A stretch of DNA of 52,201 nt from an uncultured Selenomonadaceae bacterium (GCA_905234505.1 CAJOIA010000012.1:1-52201), one strand, 5' to 3'; counted from the first letter of the stretch, positions 34,422-42,826 are shown. Program-made: numbers and translations. Notes: generated by a model not told the origin, from the sequence alone.

Positions 34422-35564
34422 ATGAAAAAGGCAGTACATTTTGGCGCGGGGAATATTGGGCGTGGATTTATCGGGTTACTTTTGAGCAAAGCCGGTTACC
34501 ACGTGACTTTTATTGATATCATTGATAAGCTTGTCGAGGATATTAACGCGCTTGGCAAGTACAACGTTCAAATTACCGGCAAGCCAGATAAAATTTCGGT
34601 TGAAAATATCAGTGCAATTGATAGCGATAAAGATGACGTTGCAGTTGAGGCGGTGGTTGAGGCTATTGCTGACGCGGATATTATTACCACGGCGATTGGT
34701 CCCAATTCATTGCAATATCTTGGTGAAAATCTTGCTAAAGGTTTGACTAAGCGCTTGCAAACAAAAAAAACGCCGCTGAATGTTATTGCGTGCGAAAATA
34801 TGTTTGGTAGTTCCACGACTCTGAAAAATTTTGTTTACGCGAAACTTTCTGATGATGTTAAAAATGAACTTAATAAAATTGTCGGATTTCCGGACGCGGC
34901 GGTTGATAGGATTGTTCCGAACCAGCCATATGGCGAGAAACTTTTGGTAACGGTTGAAGAATATGCTGAATGGGATGTTGATTCAAAGCAAGTTGTTGGT
35001 GATTTGAGCGACATTGAGGGTTTGAATCTTGTTGATAATTTGAATGCCTACATTGACAGGAAAATTTTTACAGTGAATACCGGTCACGCAGCGATAGCTT
35101 ATCTGGCGTATCAGCGCGGGATTAATGATATTTCAAATGCAATGCGTATTCCGGAAATTTTGGAAACTACGCGCGACGTTTGGGCTGAAACTTCGGCTTT
35201 GTTGATTGCAAAATATAGATTTGCGCCTGCGAATCATAGGCGTTACGTTGAACAAGTTGAGCGGCGTTTTTCAAACCCATATCTTTCAGACGAAGTTATA
35301 AGAGTTGGCAGGAGCCCCAAGCGTAAACTTGCACCGAATGACAGAATTATTTATCCGGCGAACCAACTTGCTCTGCATGATATTAATCCGGAAGCTCTCG
35401 GTAAAGTTGCTGCTGCTGCTTTTAAATTTGATTTTGACGGCGATACTGAAGCTGTTGAAATTCAAAATTATATTCTGGCAAATGGCATCGACGCAGCAAT
35501 CTCCCATTTTACCGGCGTTACTCTCAGTTCTAAACTTTTCTATATCATTAAAAAGAATTATTAA
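34422..35564 (+). CDS. mtlD: mannitol-1-phosphate 5-dehydrogenase
   Basis: A 380-residue cytoplasmic NAD-dependent long-chain mannitol dehydrogenase interconverting mannitol-1-phosphate and fructose-6-phosphate. The NAD-binding N-terminus is AVHFGAGNIGRGFIGLLL, and the catalytic lysine segment is VVDxxNAY-like, here VDNLNAYIDRKIFTVNTGHA. Normal length. AGGAGG precedes the ATG. No mannitol-specific EII lies nearby; sitting after fruA it could either use mannitol phosphate made by the PTS or run toward mannitol formation. Hairpin element B follows the stop directly. Confidence 0.95.
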   Translation: MKKAVHFGAGNIGRGFIGLLLSKAGYHVTFIDIIDKLVEDINALGKYNVQITGKPDKISVENISAIDSDKDDVAVEAVVEAIADADIITTAIGPNSLQYLGENLAKGLTKRLQTKKTPLNVIACENMFGSSTTLKNFVYAKLSDDVKNELNKIVGFPDAAVDRIVPNQPYGEKLLVTVEEYAEWDVDSKQVVGDLSDIEGLNLVDNLNAYIDRKIFTVNTGHAAIAYLAYQRGINDISNAMRIPEILETTRDVWAETSALLIAKYRFAPANHRRYVEQVERRFSNPYLSDEVIRVGRSPKRKLAPNDRIIYPANQLALHDINPEALGKVAAAAFKFDFDGDTEAVEIQNYILANGIDAAISHFTGVTLSSKLFYIIKKNY

Positions 35565-35566
35565 AC

Positions 35567-35737
35567 GGCATTTCTTTCTTTTTGTAAAAAGCAAGAAACG
35601 CCAGCAAAGAAAGAAAAACAAAATAGAATCGGTTCCGCGAGATCAGACACGAGTGATTAAAAAAATAACATACAGCCGCGCAAATTTTCAATCCTTGAAA
35701 AGCGCGGGAGCGCTCATCCTTGAGCGCTCTTTTTTTG
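35567..35737 (+). repeat. 3'-end hairpin element, copy B (long subtype)
   Basis: It begins two bases after the mtlD stop (GGCATTTCTTTCTTTTTG, AAGAAACGCCAGCAAAGAAA), continues through AAACAAAATAGAATCGG and a GATCAGACACGA block, and ends in the hairpin GAGCGCTCA-TCC-TTGAGCGCTC followed by seven T. It matches copy A at 8071 block by block. Open frames of about 60-147 codons across it are repeat by-products. Confidence 0.85.
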
Positions 35738-35744
35738 TTTGTAA

Positions 35745-36359
35745 TTAAGTATCTAAGTCCACAAACGCACCGCGTAAATCGTCAGCAGGCTTTTTGTCGT
35801 CGTCATCTGTGTATTTCATTTCAGTATGAGTAACGCCGCCAGAAATATATACTCTGCCGCATTCAGGGCAAATGTCGGTATGCAAACTGACTGACGCGCG
35901 TTGAACTTTCGCTTCGCCGTTACGCTCCTTTTCATAGGCGTTAGCAACGTGCTCGTGTTCGTGACCAAGAATTACTGACGCGGCTATATTCGGCGAAATA
36001 TGCGACGGCGTTTTAAATGAAACGTCCATTTCATCCGAGCCGTCTTGATATTTGCGATTCGCGCAGGTTTCACATTCAGCGGGTGAAGATTTCCTACCAA
36101 CGGCTTTGTGCGTCGACGCGCCTGGATTCAAAATAATTCCGTGCGTATTTCCAGCAGCGTCAGTATCGTCGTTTTCAAATAATTCAAAGCTAATTGGCGA
36201 ATAACCGCTTTCTTGCGCCGCTTTGAACATTTTGCTGACATCTTCGGGCACATTCCGATTATTGCCGCCACTTCTCAAATTATTTTCCGGCAAATTAAAT
36301 CCCTTACGCTCCGGATAAAATTCTGCGCGACCGTTGCCAATGTTAATAATTCCGTTCAT
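35745..36359 (-). CDS. SprA-related putative metalloprotease-like protein
   Basis: A 204-residue protein resembling the SprA-related/CJM1_0395-like family. It has a CETCANRKYQDGSDEMDVSFKTP-type block (Cys96, Cys99), then SVILGHEHEHVANAY with HEHEH at 133-137 as probable metal ligands, and a second Cys pair in ICPECGRVYISGG near 169. No signal peptide is seen. ATG 36359 lies eight bases after GGAGG; the longer open frame would reach back into the galU promoter region and is rejected. Protease activity is inferred from the H-E-x-E-H motif. Divergent from galU and convergent with mtlD. Confidence 0.8.
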   Translation of the reverse strand: MNGIINIGNGRAEFYPERKGFNLPENNLRSGGNNRNVPEDVSKMFKAAQESGYSPISFELFENDDTDAAGNTHGIILNPGASTHKAVGRKSSPAECETCANRKYQDGSDEMDVSFKTPSHISPNIAASVILGHEHEHVANAYEKERNGEAKVQRASVSLHTDICPECGRVYISGGVTHTEMKYTDDDDKKPADDLRGAFVDLDT

Positions 36360-36462
36360 AATAAAAACCTCCCTGTATTTTTTTTCAGTATAACAAATGA
36401 TTTTTATAGCCGCAAGATTTTTTTTGTTATACAATAGGCGAAAACTGCGGGGAGGAATTTTT

Positions 36463-37353
36463 ATGAAATTGAGAAAAGCGGTAATACCGGCGGCGGGCTT
36501 AGGCACAAGATTTTTACCGGCAACGAAGGCGCAGCCTAAAGAAATGTTGCCAATTGTCGATAAGCCTACTATCCAATATATAATCGAAGAAGCGGCGGCG
36601 GCTGGCGTCGAAGATATTATAATCGTGACGGGGCGCAGTAAGCGCTCAATCGAAGATCATTTCGACCGCTCAATCGAATTAGAAATGGAACTTGAAAAAG
36701 CGGGCAAGGAAGATTGGCTCGCGATGGTTAAATCCATTTCCGAAATTGCGAATATCCATTTTATACGGCAGAAACAGCCACTTGGATTGGGACACGCTGT
36801 TTTGACGGCGAGTCATTTTATTGGCGATGAACCTTTCGCGGTACTTTTGGGCGATGATGTTGTTGTATCGCAAAAGCCGACGCTCCAGCAAATGGTTGAA
36901 GTTTTCAACGAATATAAAACTTCGATTTTGGGTGTGCAGGAGGTTTCACCTGAAGTTGTTCACCGCTATGGCATTGTCGATTGCCGCTTGGTAGACAATG
37001 ACGTTTACAAAGTGCGCGATTTAATCGAAAAGCCGCAAAAAGAAAATGCGCCAAGCAATATCGCGATTTTGGGGCGATATATCTTGACGCCGAGCATTTT
37101 TAATTATTTAGAGAATCAGACGCCTGGCGCGAATGGCGAAATCCAGCTGACTGATTCATTAAAGCGACTCGCCAAAGATGAGGCAATGTATGCTTATGTT
37201 TTCAAAGGTCATCGCTATGATGTTGGTACTAAAATTGGATTTTTGCAGGCGAATATTGAATTTGCTCTGCGCAACGAAGAAGTTTCCGCCGATTTAAAAA
37301 AATATCTTGACGAATTGCACAACAATATGACTGAAATGCTTGCTTACGATTGA
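36463..37353 (+). CDS. galU: UTP-glucose-1-phosphate uridylyltransferase
   Basis: Makes UDP-glucose for cell-surface glycans. The 296-residue sequence shows the nucleotidyltransferase signature AVIPAAGLGTRFLPATKAQPKEMLPIVDKP, the uridine-binding LLGDDVVVSQKP, and VFKGHRYDVGTKIGFLQANIEFAL near the end. ATG 36463 follows GGGGAGG by six bases; an in-frame ATG at 36397 adds a tail with no family match. Its 3' end overlaps that of the convergent tyrosine phosphatase gene by ten bases. Confidence 0.96.
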   Translation: MKLRKAVIPAAGLGTRFLPATKAQPKEMLPIVDKPTIQYIIEEAAAAGVEDIIIVTGRSKRSIEDHFDRSIELEMELEKAGKEDWLAMVKSISEIANIHFIRQKQPLGLGHAVLTASHFIGDEPFAVLLGDDVVVSQKPTLQQMVEVFNEYKTSILGVQEVSPEVVHRYGIVDCRLVDNDVYKVRDLIEKPQKENAPSNIAILGRYILTPSIFNYLENQTPGANGEIQLTDSLKRLAKDEAMYAYVFKGHRYDVGTKIGFLQANIEFALRNEEVSADLKKYLDELHNNMTEMLAYD

Positions 37354-37790
37354 ATTTTCTTCAGCAAAGCATCACACGCACGAATCAAATCGTTATAAGT
37401 CGCGGCGTAATTGTCGGTCATATAAGGATCGTCAACGTCGCGATGTTCGTTTACAAAATCCATCATCAGAAAAATTTTATTATCGGGGTCGCCTCCGGTA
37501 ATTTTTTTTATGTCTCGGACATTGCCAAAATCCATACCAATAATATAATCGCAGCGCTGATAATCGGCGGCTGTAAGTTGCCGCGAAGTGCGATAATCGA
37601 ACGGTATATTATGCGCTTTAAGCTGTTGACAAGTACCGTTAGAAATTGGCGTACCGACTGACGCGTGGCAACCGGAAGATTCAACTGAAATTTTATCAGT
37701 CAAGCCCGCCTCATTAACTAAATTCTTCATAATAAATTCTGCCATAGGCGAGCGGCAGATATTCCCAAAACAAACAAAATTTATTATCAA
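37344..37790 (-). CDS. low-molecular-weight protein-tyrosine phosphatase
   Basis: A 148-residue cytoplasmic phosphatase. The phosphate loop CFGNICRSP places the catalytic Cys at residue 7 and Arg at 13, and the general acid lies in VDDPYMTDNY. In many bacteria such enzymes dephosphorylate tyrosine kinases that control polysaccharide export; being next to galU would fit that, but no kinase gene is here. The TTG start overlaps the stop of the preceding gene (TTGA), so the two are coupled. Confidence 0.93.
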   Translation of the reverse strand: MIINFVCFGNICRSPMAEFIMKNLVNEAGLTDKISVESSGCHASVGTPISNGTCQQLKAHNIPFDYRTSRQLTAADYQRCDYIIGMDFGNVRDIKKITGGDPDNKIFLMMDFVNEHRDVDDPYMTDNYAATYNDLIRACDALLKKIQS

Positions 37791-38809
37791 GGCAGCTCAC
37801 CTTCTTGTCCTGCTAAATGTTCAGCAAGTGCGGCGGCTTCGTTGCTCAAGGTTCTAGCTTGCGTCTTTTTATCTTCCGCAGATATTATTGTCGCTTCTTT
37901 CTTATCGTCCATCCATTGAACATAATCTTGAGCGTAGCCAATTTCCAAATCACAAATCATAAGCCGTTTTTCCTGCAAATTTTGAGCCATTACCGGCACA
38001 GTTAAATTTGAAAGTTCCTGCTTGCGAGCTTCCCAATCTTTTTGTACAACGTCAATCATTAGCGCGCGCAAATCTGTCGAAACTTCTTCCTGCCCGACAG
38101 TTCCCATTGCCATTATCGACGCGTATTTTTGTTCAGCCTCGTGAATTATCATTTCGTGGCGTGAAATTATTTCGGCGCTTTCGTCAAGATATTTATTGAG
38201 TTGGACGTGGCGAATATTACTCACGCTGTTAACAAAATCCTGGAAATTAATTATGCGGGTGATTTGCCAATTTTCCGCGCGGTCTTTATTCAACGTTAAA
38301 CCCATCGATAAATCCTGCGCGAAATCCGGATGATAAATGCGAATTGAAGCTGTCGCCTCATTAGCATTGTCAGGGTCAATTTGAACAAATTCAATACCGC
38401 GATATTCGATTTTGTCAATTCCTGTTCTGCCGAAAAGTTCCACGACGCCTGCATTGTCATTAAATCTTCCGGTTTCAACATAAGAATCAATCGCCGTTTT
38501 CATACTGGCAATCATCGGATCTTTAAACATTTGCGTAAAACTTTTAATCGCGGCTTTGGCTTCAACCGGCATATTTCTATCGGCGTCGGCGAAACTGTCA
38601 ATGATACCGTCGTAACTGTAATTTAAAATGCTGTCCAGATTAACGAAGCGGTCAAATTCTGCGCGATTATGATTAGCGATAGACTGTTCAGCGCTTTGCA
38701 GAGCAATTTCCGGCGTAGGTTTATCGCAACTCAAAAGGCAATAACTTCCTCCCGCAACAATTAGCGCCGCTATTCCTAATCCCGCGCCAATTTTCAATTT
38801 GTTATCCAT
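37787..38809 (-). CDS. membrane-anchored hypothetical protein, DUF2939-like
   Basis: A 340-residue protein with one N-terminal hydrophobic segment (IGAGLGIAALIVAGGSYCLLS, about 6-26) and the rest predicted outside the membrane. The cysteines at 24 and 28 could suggest a lipoprotein, but the -3 to +1 pattern is poor. Residues about 33-75 (EIALQSAEQSIANHNRAEFDRFVNLD) resemble DUF2939-type domains. The C-terminal third is helical and charged. The function is unknown. GAGAGGA precedes the ATG. It is translationally coupled to the tyrosine phosphatase downstream and follows the DUF262 gene. Confidence 0.7.
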   Translation of the reverse strand: MDNKLKIGAGLGIAALIVAGGSYCLLSCDKPTPEIALQSAEQSIANHNRAEFDRFVNLDSILNYSYDGIIDSFADADRNMPVEAKAAIKSFTQMFKDPMIASMKTAIDSYVETGRFNDNAGVVELFGRTGIDKIEYRGIEFVQIDPDNANEATASIRIYHPDFAQDLSMGLTLNKDRAENWQITRIINFQDFVNSVSNIRHVQLNKYLDESAEIISRHEMIIHEAEQKYASIMAMGTVGQEEVSTDLRALMIDVVQKDWEARKQELSNLTVPVMAQNLQEKRLMICDLEIGYAQDYVQWMDDKKEATIISAEDKKTQARTLSNEAAALAEHLAGQEGELP

Positions 38810-38827
38810 GAAAATCTTCCTCTCAAT

Positions 38828-40552
38828 TTATTTTAAAAGATTATTTTCCTCAAGGTAATTCATAAAGCCATTCAAAATTTTTTCGTTGCGCTCGTGAATA
38901 TCGGACTCAGTGAAATCTGTTTTCGTCTTAGCCAAGTCGCGCAGTTCAAGAATATCAGTGCCGCGCTGTAATTTATTATTTTTCGTATAGCCGAGATAAT
39001 ATTTTGCTTTATCGGCAAAGCGATAATCCGACGCGCGAATATTTATGCGCTTTTCCAAAAGTGATTTATTCCCTAAAAGTTCAAGACTCGATTCATCTTT
39101 GAACGGCTCAAATTCTGCGCGACGTTTAGAAAAAATATGCTCAACTTCCAATTTGATATCAATCGGCGGCAATTCCTGTTTATCATTTTGAAAAGTCCAC
39201 CAAGCCAGCATTGCATAAGTAATTCCCTTCCAAGGTGAAAATGTTGTATTGAAAAGTTGCTCACGAAAAATTTTTCTATCTTGAAGATAATATTTAAATC
39301 TCAAATTATTGCCATGAAGAATATTTCTATACTCTACGAAAAATGGTCGGCGGACGTTATATACGCCTGGATTAACTATTGCGTGCATTAAAAACATAGC
39401 GGTAATTTTTTTGAGGAAATTATAAAATTTGCCTTCCTCAAGTAGATTTTGCGAATCACGGTTGCCCATGAAATAAATTGAAACAATATAATTCCAATAG
39501 CTATGTGGCAAATATTTCATAACATATAAACGCTTAAGTACACGATTAGAAAATCTTTTATTGTCGCGCAGAGAAATACCATCCCAAAAATCCGCCAGGG
39601 TTATTAAATCTTCAAAGGTTTTGTCGTTTTTTAAAATTTTATAGTTATTACGCTCATAAAATGGACGCAGACCTTTAACCTTGTCGCTTTGAACTTCAGC
39701 CTTCGCAATCAGATAGTACATATAGCGCATAAACAAATCATCAGTTGGAGTACCGGTGCGCGGGTGGAAATTCTTATTGCACAGTTCCTCAAGATTTTTC
39801 CAGCGCTTTATAAAATTTTCTTTAGCGTCCTTGCCCTGCGCCTTGTAAAATTTGTAAAACTGCGCCTTGAAAATGTCAGAATCCGAAAGCGGCATACCGC
39901 GGTCGTTGAGCGTAGTAAAAATCCTCAGCGCGGTACTTTGATATTGCGTTTCAATCGGTAGCAAAATGCAATTATCCAAAATGCGCTTAGCGAAAATCGA
40001 AAAATTATTTGGCATAGATATTTTGAAAGAATCAATTTCTTTTTGGAAGTAGCGGTAATTTTCGGCGTACAAACTTTTATTGTTGATTGTGGCTTCACCG
40101 CTATCAATGATTTTTTTTAATTCGGCAAGATCGTCGTCAGTTGCAACTTCCGATTCAATTTTCAGCTTAGACTTATTGGGGTTATCGTCTTTGTCGAGAT
40201 GCCAAATGCATTCGGAAATTCGGCTGTAAGTTCTGTTTTGATTTTCGCCGAACGCCTCATAAAACGCGCGCAATAACAGCAATAAAGTTATCAGCCGCTG
40301 TTGCCCGTCGATAACTTCATTTTGGTCGTATTCATTTTTGAAAGTTACAATTGTGCCTAAAAAATATTCGTCTTTATCGTCGTCGAAATCTTTATTATCA
40401 ATTACGGCGAAATTCTTCAAATCTTCCCAGAGAGTTTCACACTGCTCCCGCTCCCAAGAATACGGACGCTGATAGTCCGGTATTAAAAAACTCGTGCCTT
40501 TCTTAGAAAAAATTTCATATACATTTCGCTTAGAAATACTTAAATCAGACAT
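38828..40552 (-). CDS. DUF262/DUF1524 protein, possible GmrSD-like modification-dependent nuclease
   Basis: A 574-residue cytoplasmic protein. The N-terminal DUF262 domain has PDYQRPYSW at 25-33 and the NTPase-like signature IDGQQRLITLLLLL from 81. The C-terminal DUF1524 domain (about 440-540) has VEHIFSKRR and LGNKSLLEKRINIRASD, the HNH-like nuclease core in which His is the likely catalytic residue. This fused GmrS-GmrD architecture is found in type IV restriction enzymes that cut modified phage DNA, so defence is a plausible role. Some relatives have other functions. AAAGGAG precedes the ATG. No partner methylase is adjacent. Confidence 0.85.
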   Translation of the reverse strand: MSDLSISKRNVYEIFSKKGTSFLIPDYQRPYSWEREQCETLWEDLKNFAVIDNKDFDDDKDEYFLGTIVTFKNEYDQNEVIDGQQRLITLLLLLRAFYEAFGENQNRTYSRISECIWHLDKDDNPNKSKLKIESEVATDDDLAELKKIIDSGEATINNKSLYAENYRYFQKEIDSFKISMPNNFSIFAKRILDNCILLPIETQYQSTALRIFTTLNDRGMPLSDSDIFKAQFYKFYKAQGKDAKENFIKRWKNLEELCNKNFHPRTGTPTDDLFMRYMYYLIAKAEVQSDKVKGLRPFYERNNYKILKNDKTFEDLITLADFWDGISLRDNKRFSNRVLKRLYVMKYLPHSYWNYIVSIYFMGNRDSQNLLEEGKFYNFLKKITAMFLMHAIVNPGVYNVRRPFFVEYRNILHGNNLRFKYYLQDRKIFREQLFNTTFSPWKGITYAMLAWWTFQNDKQELPPIDIKLEVEHIFSKRRAEFEPFKDESSLELLGNKSLLEKRINIRASDYRFADKAKYYLGYTKNNKLQRGTDILELRDLAKTKTDFTESDIHERNEKILNGFMNYLEENNLLK

Positions 40553-40606
40553 AACTAACTCCTTTCGTTTTGCGTATTCGGCGCGCTAAAAATTTTTCCT
40601 GCCCAA

Positions 40607-40640
40607 ATAAAAAAGCCGGAAGCTTGGCGCCTCCGACTGA
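40607..40640 (-). terminator. terminator of the GH32 gene
   Basis: On the minus strand AGTCGGAG pairs with CTTCCGGCT (with G-T pairs) around GCGCCAAG, followed by TTTTTT. It lies about 25 bases beyond the GH32 stop. Confidence 0.8.
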
Positions 40641-40664
40641 AAAAGTTTTATCGGTAACAAAATC

Positions 40665-42230
40665 TTATCTGAAATAAGGTTGGGTAATTCCTTCGCCCAA
40701 AGTGTAGAATGTCACGTCTTTAAGTTCGAGAGCGCCGCTCTGTGCCTTGAAAACGATATCTTGAGAAGTTTCTTGCGGATAAATTCTGGAAGAAATAACC
40801 GCTTCGCCGTCATTAACGAAAATTTCAAGTGAAGATCTGTCAATAAAAACGTGCAATTTCATTGTATCATTCGGTTCAATTTGAACTTCGCGCTCGCCAA
40901 CAACGCCTGCGCTTTCGCCGGATTTATCGCGATTAAGTTTCAAAGTTCTGGTCGCTGCGTCGTAGGAAAGAACAGTTTTTTCTTTGCCGGAACTTCTAAA
41001 TTCGATAGAGAAATTTTTAGATTTCGCAGTGTCAATCGTTGCAATAAGTTCGCCGGTTTCGCCGCTTACGCCTTCAAGTTTCTTAGAGCCTCTGAATTTC
41101 AAATTCTGGTAGGAAACCTCAGACTTTCTTAAGCTAGCCAATTCTTTAACGGGCGTGGTATAAAGTTTGCCGTCACGAACATGCAATTCACGCGGAACAG
41201 TCATTTGGCAAGACCAACCGTCAGCCTGTTCAGGGAATTTGCTTTCCCACATATCAAGCCAGCCAATCATAACAACGCGCCCGTCAGCCATTTGCAAAAC
41301 TTGCGGCGCGTAAAAGTCAAAGCCGTAATCAAGCATTGTCATATTGCCGTGTTTATAAATTCCGCTCTCATAATCCAAATCGCCGAGCATATAAACTGAT
41401 TGGTGAACGTTCAAATATTTATTGCCTTCAGCTTTGACACCTTGCGGCGAGAAAATGAAAACGTCTGTGCCGTCAACATTTGCAAAGTTCGGGCATTCCC
41501 ACATAAAGCCTTGGTTGCCTTGTCCCTTAGCCATTATGCTTTTGAAATTCCAATCGATTAAATTATCAGATTCGAAAAGTAGCACTTGACCGGTGGAACG
41601 GCGATCTTCCGGATCTGCAGTAGGAGTTCTTGAACCAACTACAACGTAATATGTGCCGTCGTGTTCCCACATTTTAGGATCGCGAAAATCGCTTTGACTT
41701 ACGCCTTTAATATTCGGAACATAGAGAACTGGATTTTCGGCTATTTTGGTGAATTTAAGTCCGTCTTCGCTAATTGCGATATTTTGAGTTTCGATTCTGT
41801 CAGCGCCGTTAAGGGTTTTAACCGGCAAATCCACGTGACCGGTATACATCAGATATAATTTGCCGTCTTTTTCAATGGCACTGCCGCTGAAGCAGCCGCC
41901 GCTTGCGTCGTAGATGTGATCTGGCTCAAGAGCGATAGGTAAATGTTGCCAATGTGTTAAATCTTTGCTGACAACGTGCCCCCAATGCATTGGGTGCCAT
42001 TTTACATCGTAAGGGTAATGCTGATAAAAGAAGTGGTATTCTCCATTAAAATAAGAGAAACCATTGGGGTCGTTGACCCAACCAGCTGGCGCGGCAATGT
42101 GGTACAGAGGATACCAGCGCGCATTTGTCACTGAAACGGGTTTTCTGTCAGCCGCCGCTTCAACTTGCGCAGAAATGACGAACAGCGCTAAAAACACTGC
42201 CGCCAATACAGAGGTACAGAACTTTTTCAT
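40665..42230 (-). CDS. secreted glycoside hydrolase family 32 fructosidase (levanase/invertase type)
   Basis: A 521-residue exported enzyme that releases fructose from sucrose or fructans. A signal peptide is clear (MKKFCTSVLAAVFLALFVIS, cleavage after VEA near residue 26). The three GH32 catalytic motifs are intact: NDPNG at 53-57 with the nucleophile Asp54, FRDPKMW for the transition-state Asp, and WECPNF with the acid/base Glu. The C-terminal beta-sandwich ends with HVFIDRSSLEIFVNDGEAVISSRIYP. Product fructose would feed the FruA PTS encoded 6 kb away. AGGGAGGAG precedes the ATG, and it has its own promoter and terminator. No copy of the TCGCGCAG octamer lies in it. Confidence 0.95.
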   Translation of the reverse strand: MKKFCTSVLAAVFLALFVISAQVEAAADRKPVSVTNARWYPLYHIAAPAGWVNDPNGFSYFNGEYHFFYQHYPYDVKWHPMHWGHVVSKDLTHWQHLPIALEPDHIYDASGGCFSGSAIEKDGKLYLMYTGHVDLPVKTLNGADRIETQNIAISEDGLKFTKIAENPVLYVPNIKGVSQSDFRDPKMWEHDGTYYVVVGSRTPTADPEDRRSTGQVLLFESDNLIDWNFKSIMAKGQGNQGFMWECPNFANVDGTDVFIFSPQGVKAEGNKYLNVHQSVYMLGDLDYESGIYKHGNMTMLDYGFDFYAPQVLQMADGRVVMIGWLDMWESKFPEQADGWSCQMTVPRELHVRDGKLYTTPVKELASLRKSEVSYQNLKFRGSKKLEGVSGETGELIATIDTAKSKNFSIEFRSSGKEKTVLSYDAATRTLKLNRDKSGESAGVVGEREVQIEPNDTMKLHVFIDRSSLEIFVNDGEAVISSRIYPQETSQDIVFKAQSGALELKDVTFYTLGEGITQPYFR

Positions 42231-42273
42231 TGAAACTCCTCCCTTTCATAAGAAATAATTATTGATAGTTAAA

Positions 42274-42302
42274 AGTTTAGCATAATTTTATATTCTGTCA
42301 AT
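42274..42302 (-). promoter_or_regulatory. promoter of the GH32 gene
   Basis: A consensus TTGACA (42302-42297) and TAAACT (42279-42274), 17 bases apart on the minus strand, about 45 bases before the GH32 start. I see no clear cre-type (TGWAANCGNTNWCA) site in it. Confidence 0.65.
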
Positions 42303-42316
42303 GAAATTTCTTTACA

Positions 42317-42351
42317 CAAAAAAAGCCGGAAGTGAATACACACTCCCGACA
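42317..42351 (-). terminator. terminator of the HPr-like gene
   Basis: On the minus strand GTCGGGAGTG-TGTATT-CACTTCCGGC is followed by seven T. It shares the CTTCCGGCTTTTTT tail with the GH32 terminator, though the rest differs. Confidence 0.88.
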
Positions 42352-42377
42352 GAGAAAGGTTTCAATATAAGTTTTAA

Positions 42378-42743
42378 CTAGCTTGCCACTGATGCTTCGC
42401 CGCTGATAATCTTTGAAATTCTGTCAAACGCTTCCTTGTTGTTTTCGCCCTTAATAGTAAGAACCAGACTTTTATCAGCAGTTATACCAAGATTGACAAG
42501 CGATAAAATACTACTGGAATCGCCGGATTTTGTACCGGACGCAATTTCTACGACGCAACCGGTATCTTCGGCAATTTTGATAATTGCAGCGCATTCACGG
42601 AAACAAAGTTTAACCCTCGCCACTAAAATGAATGACACGACAGATTGAATTTTTTCAGTGATAGAATTAGTCAATGAACCTCCCTCCTTGTAATATTGGG
42701 TATTGCCTTTATTTTTATTGATAACTCTATATGCAAATCTCAT
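42378..42743 (-). CDS. HPr-like protein lacking the catalytic histidine (Crh-like)
   Basis: An HPr-fold protein. Aligning VKLCFRECAAIIKIAEDTG with the HPr segment GLHARPAAxFV puts Cys47 where HPr has its phosphorylatable His15, and Arg49 at Arg17. Exactly 31 residues later Ser78 (SSSILSLVNLG) matches the regulatory Ser46. Such a pattern, His lost and Ser kept, is that of Crh, the catabolite-repression paralogue of HPr in Bacillus, which has Gln at that place. It therefore cannot pass phosphate to sugar but could be a co-repressor after serine phosphorylation. ATG 42743 has AAGGGAG upstream; TTG 42674, with a stronger AAGGAGGGAGG, would give a more HPr-sized 98 residues. It sits upstream of the GH32 fructosidase gene. 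Confidence 0.75.
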   Translation of the reverse strand: MRFAYRVINKNKGNTQYYKEGGSLTNSITEKIQSVVSFILVARVKLCFRECAAIIKIAEDTGCVVEIASGTKSGDSSSILSLVNLGITADKSLVLTIKGENNKEAFDRISKIISGEASVAS

Positions 42744-42797
42744 TTTAAAAAACTCCCTTCAAAAAGCGACCCTGCCAACTTCCCTGTTGACGTTTGA

Positions 42798-42826
42798 ATT
42801 TTAACATTTATAAAGCTGCCACGCAA
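42798..42826 (-). promoter_or_regulatory. probable promoter of the HPr-like gene
   Basis: TTGCGT (42826-42821) and TAAAAT (42803-42798) with 17 bases between, about 55 bases before the ATG at 42743. The AT-rich stretch 42827-42900 between this and the divergent promoter holds no gene that I can see. Confidence 0.5.

Noticed and set aside
35305-35748. 147-codon plus-strand frame at the end of mtlD
   Set aside because: It overlaps mtlD in another frame and continues into hairpin element B; the shared words with the 60-codon frame at 8046 come from the repeat.
36397-36440. Promoter for galU (TATACAAT)
   Set aside because: A -10-like word is present but no acceptable -35 lies 16-18 bases before it.
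42241-42310. Catabolite-responsive (cre) site at the GH32 promoter
   Set aside because: No match close to TGWAANCGNTNWCA was found by eye, although CcpA control would be expected with a Crh-like protein.
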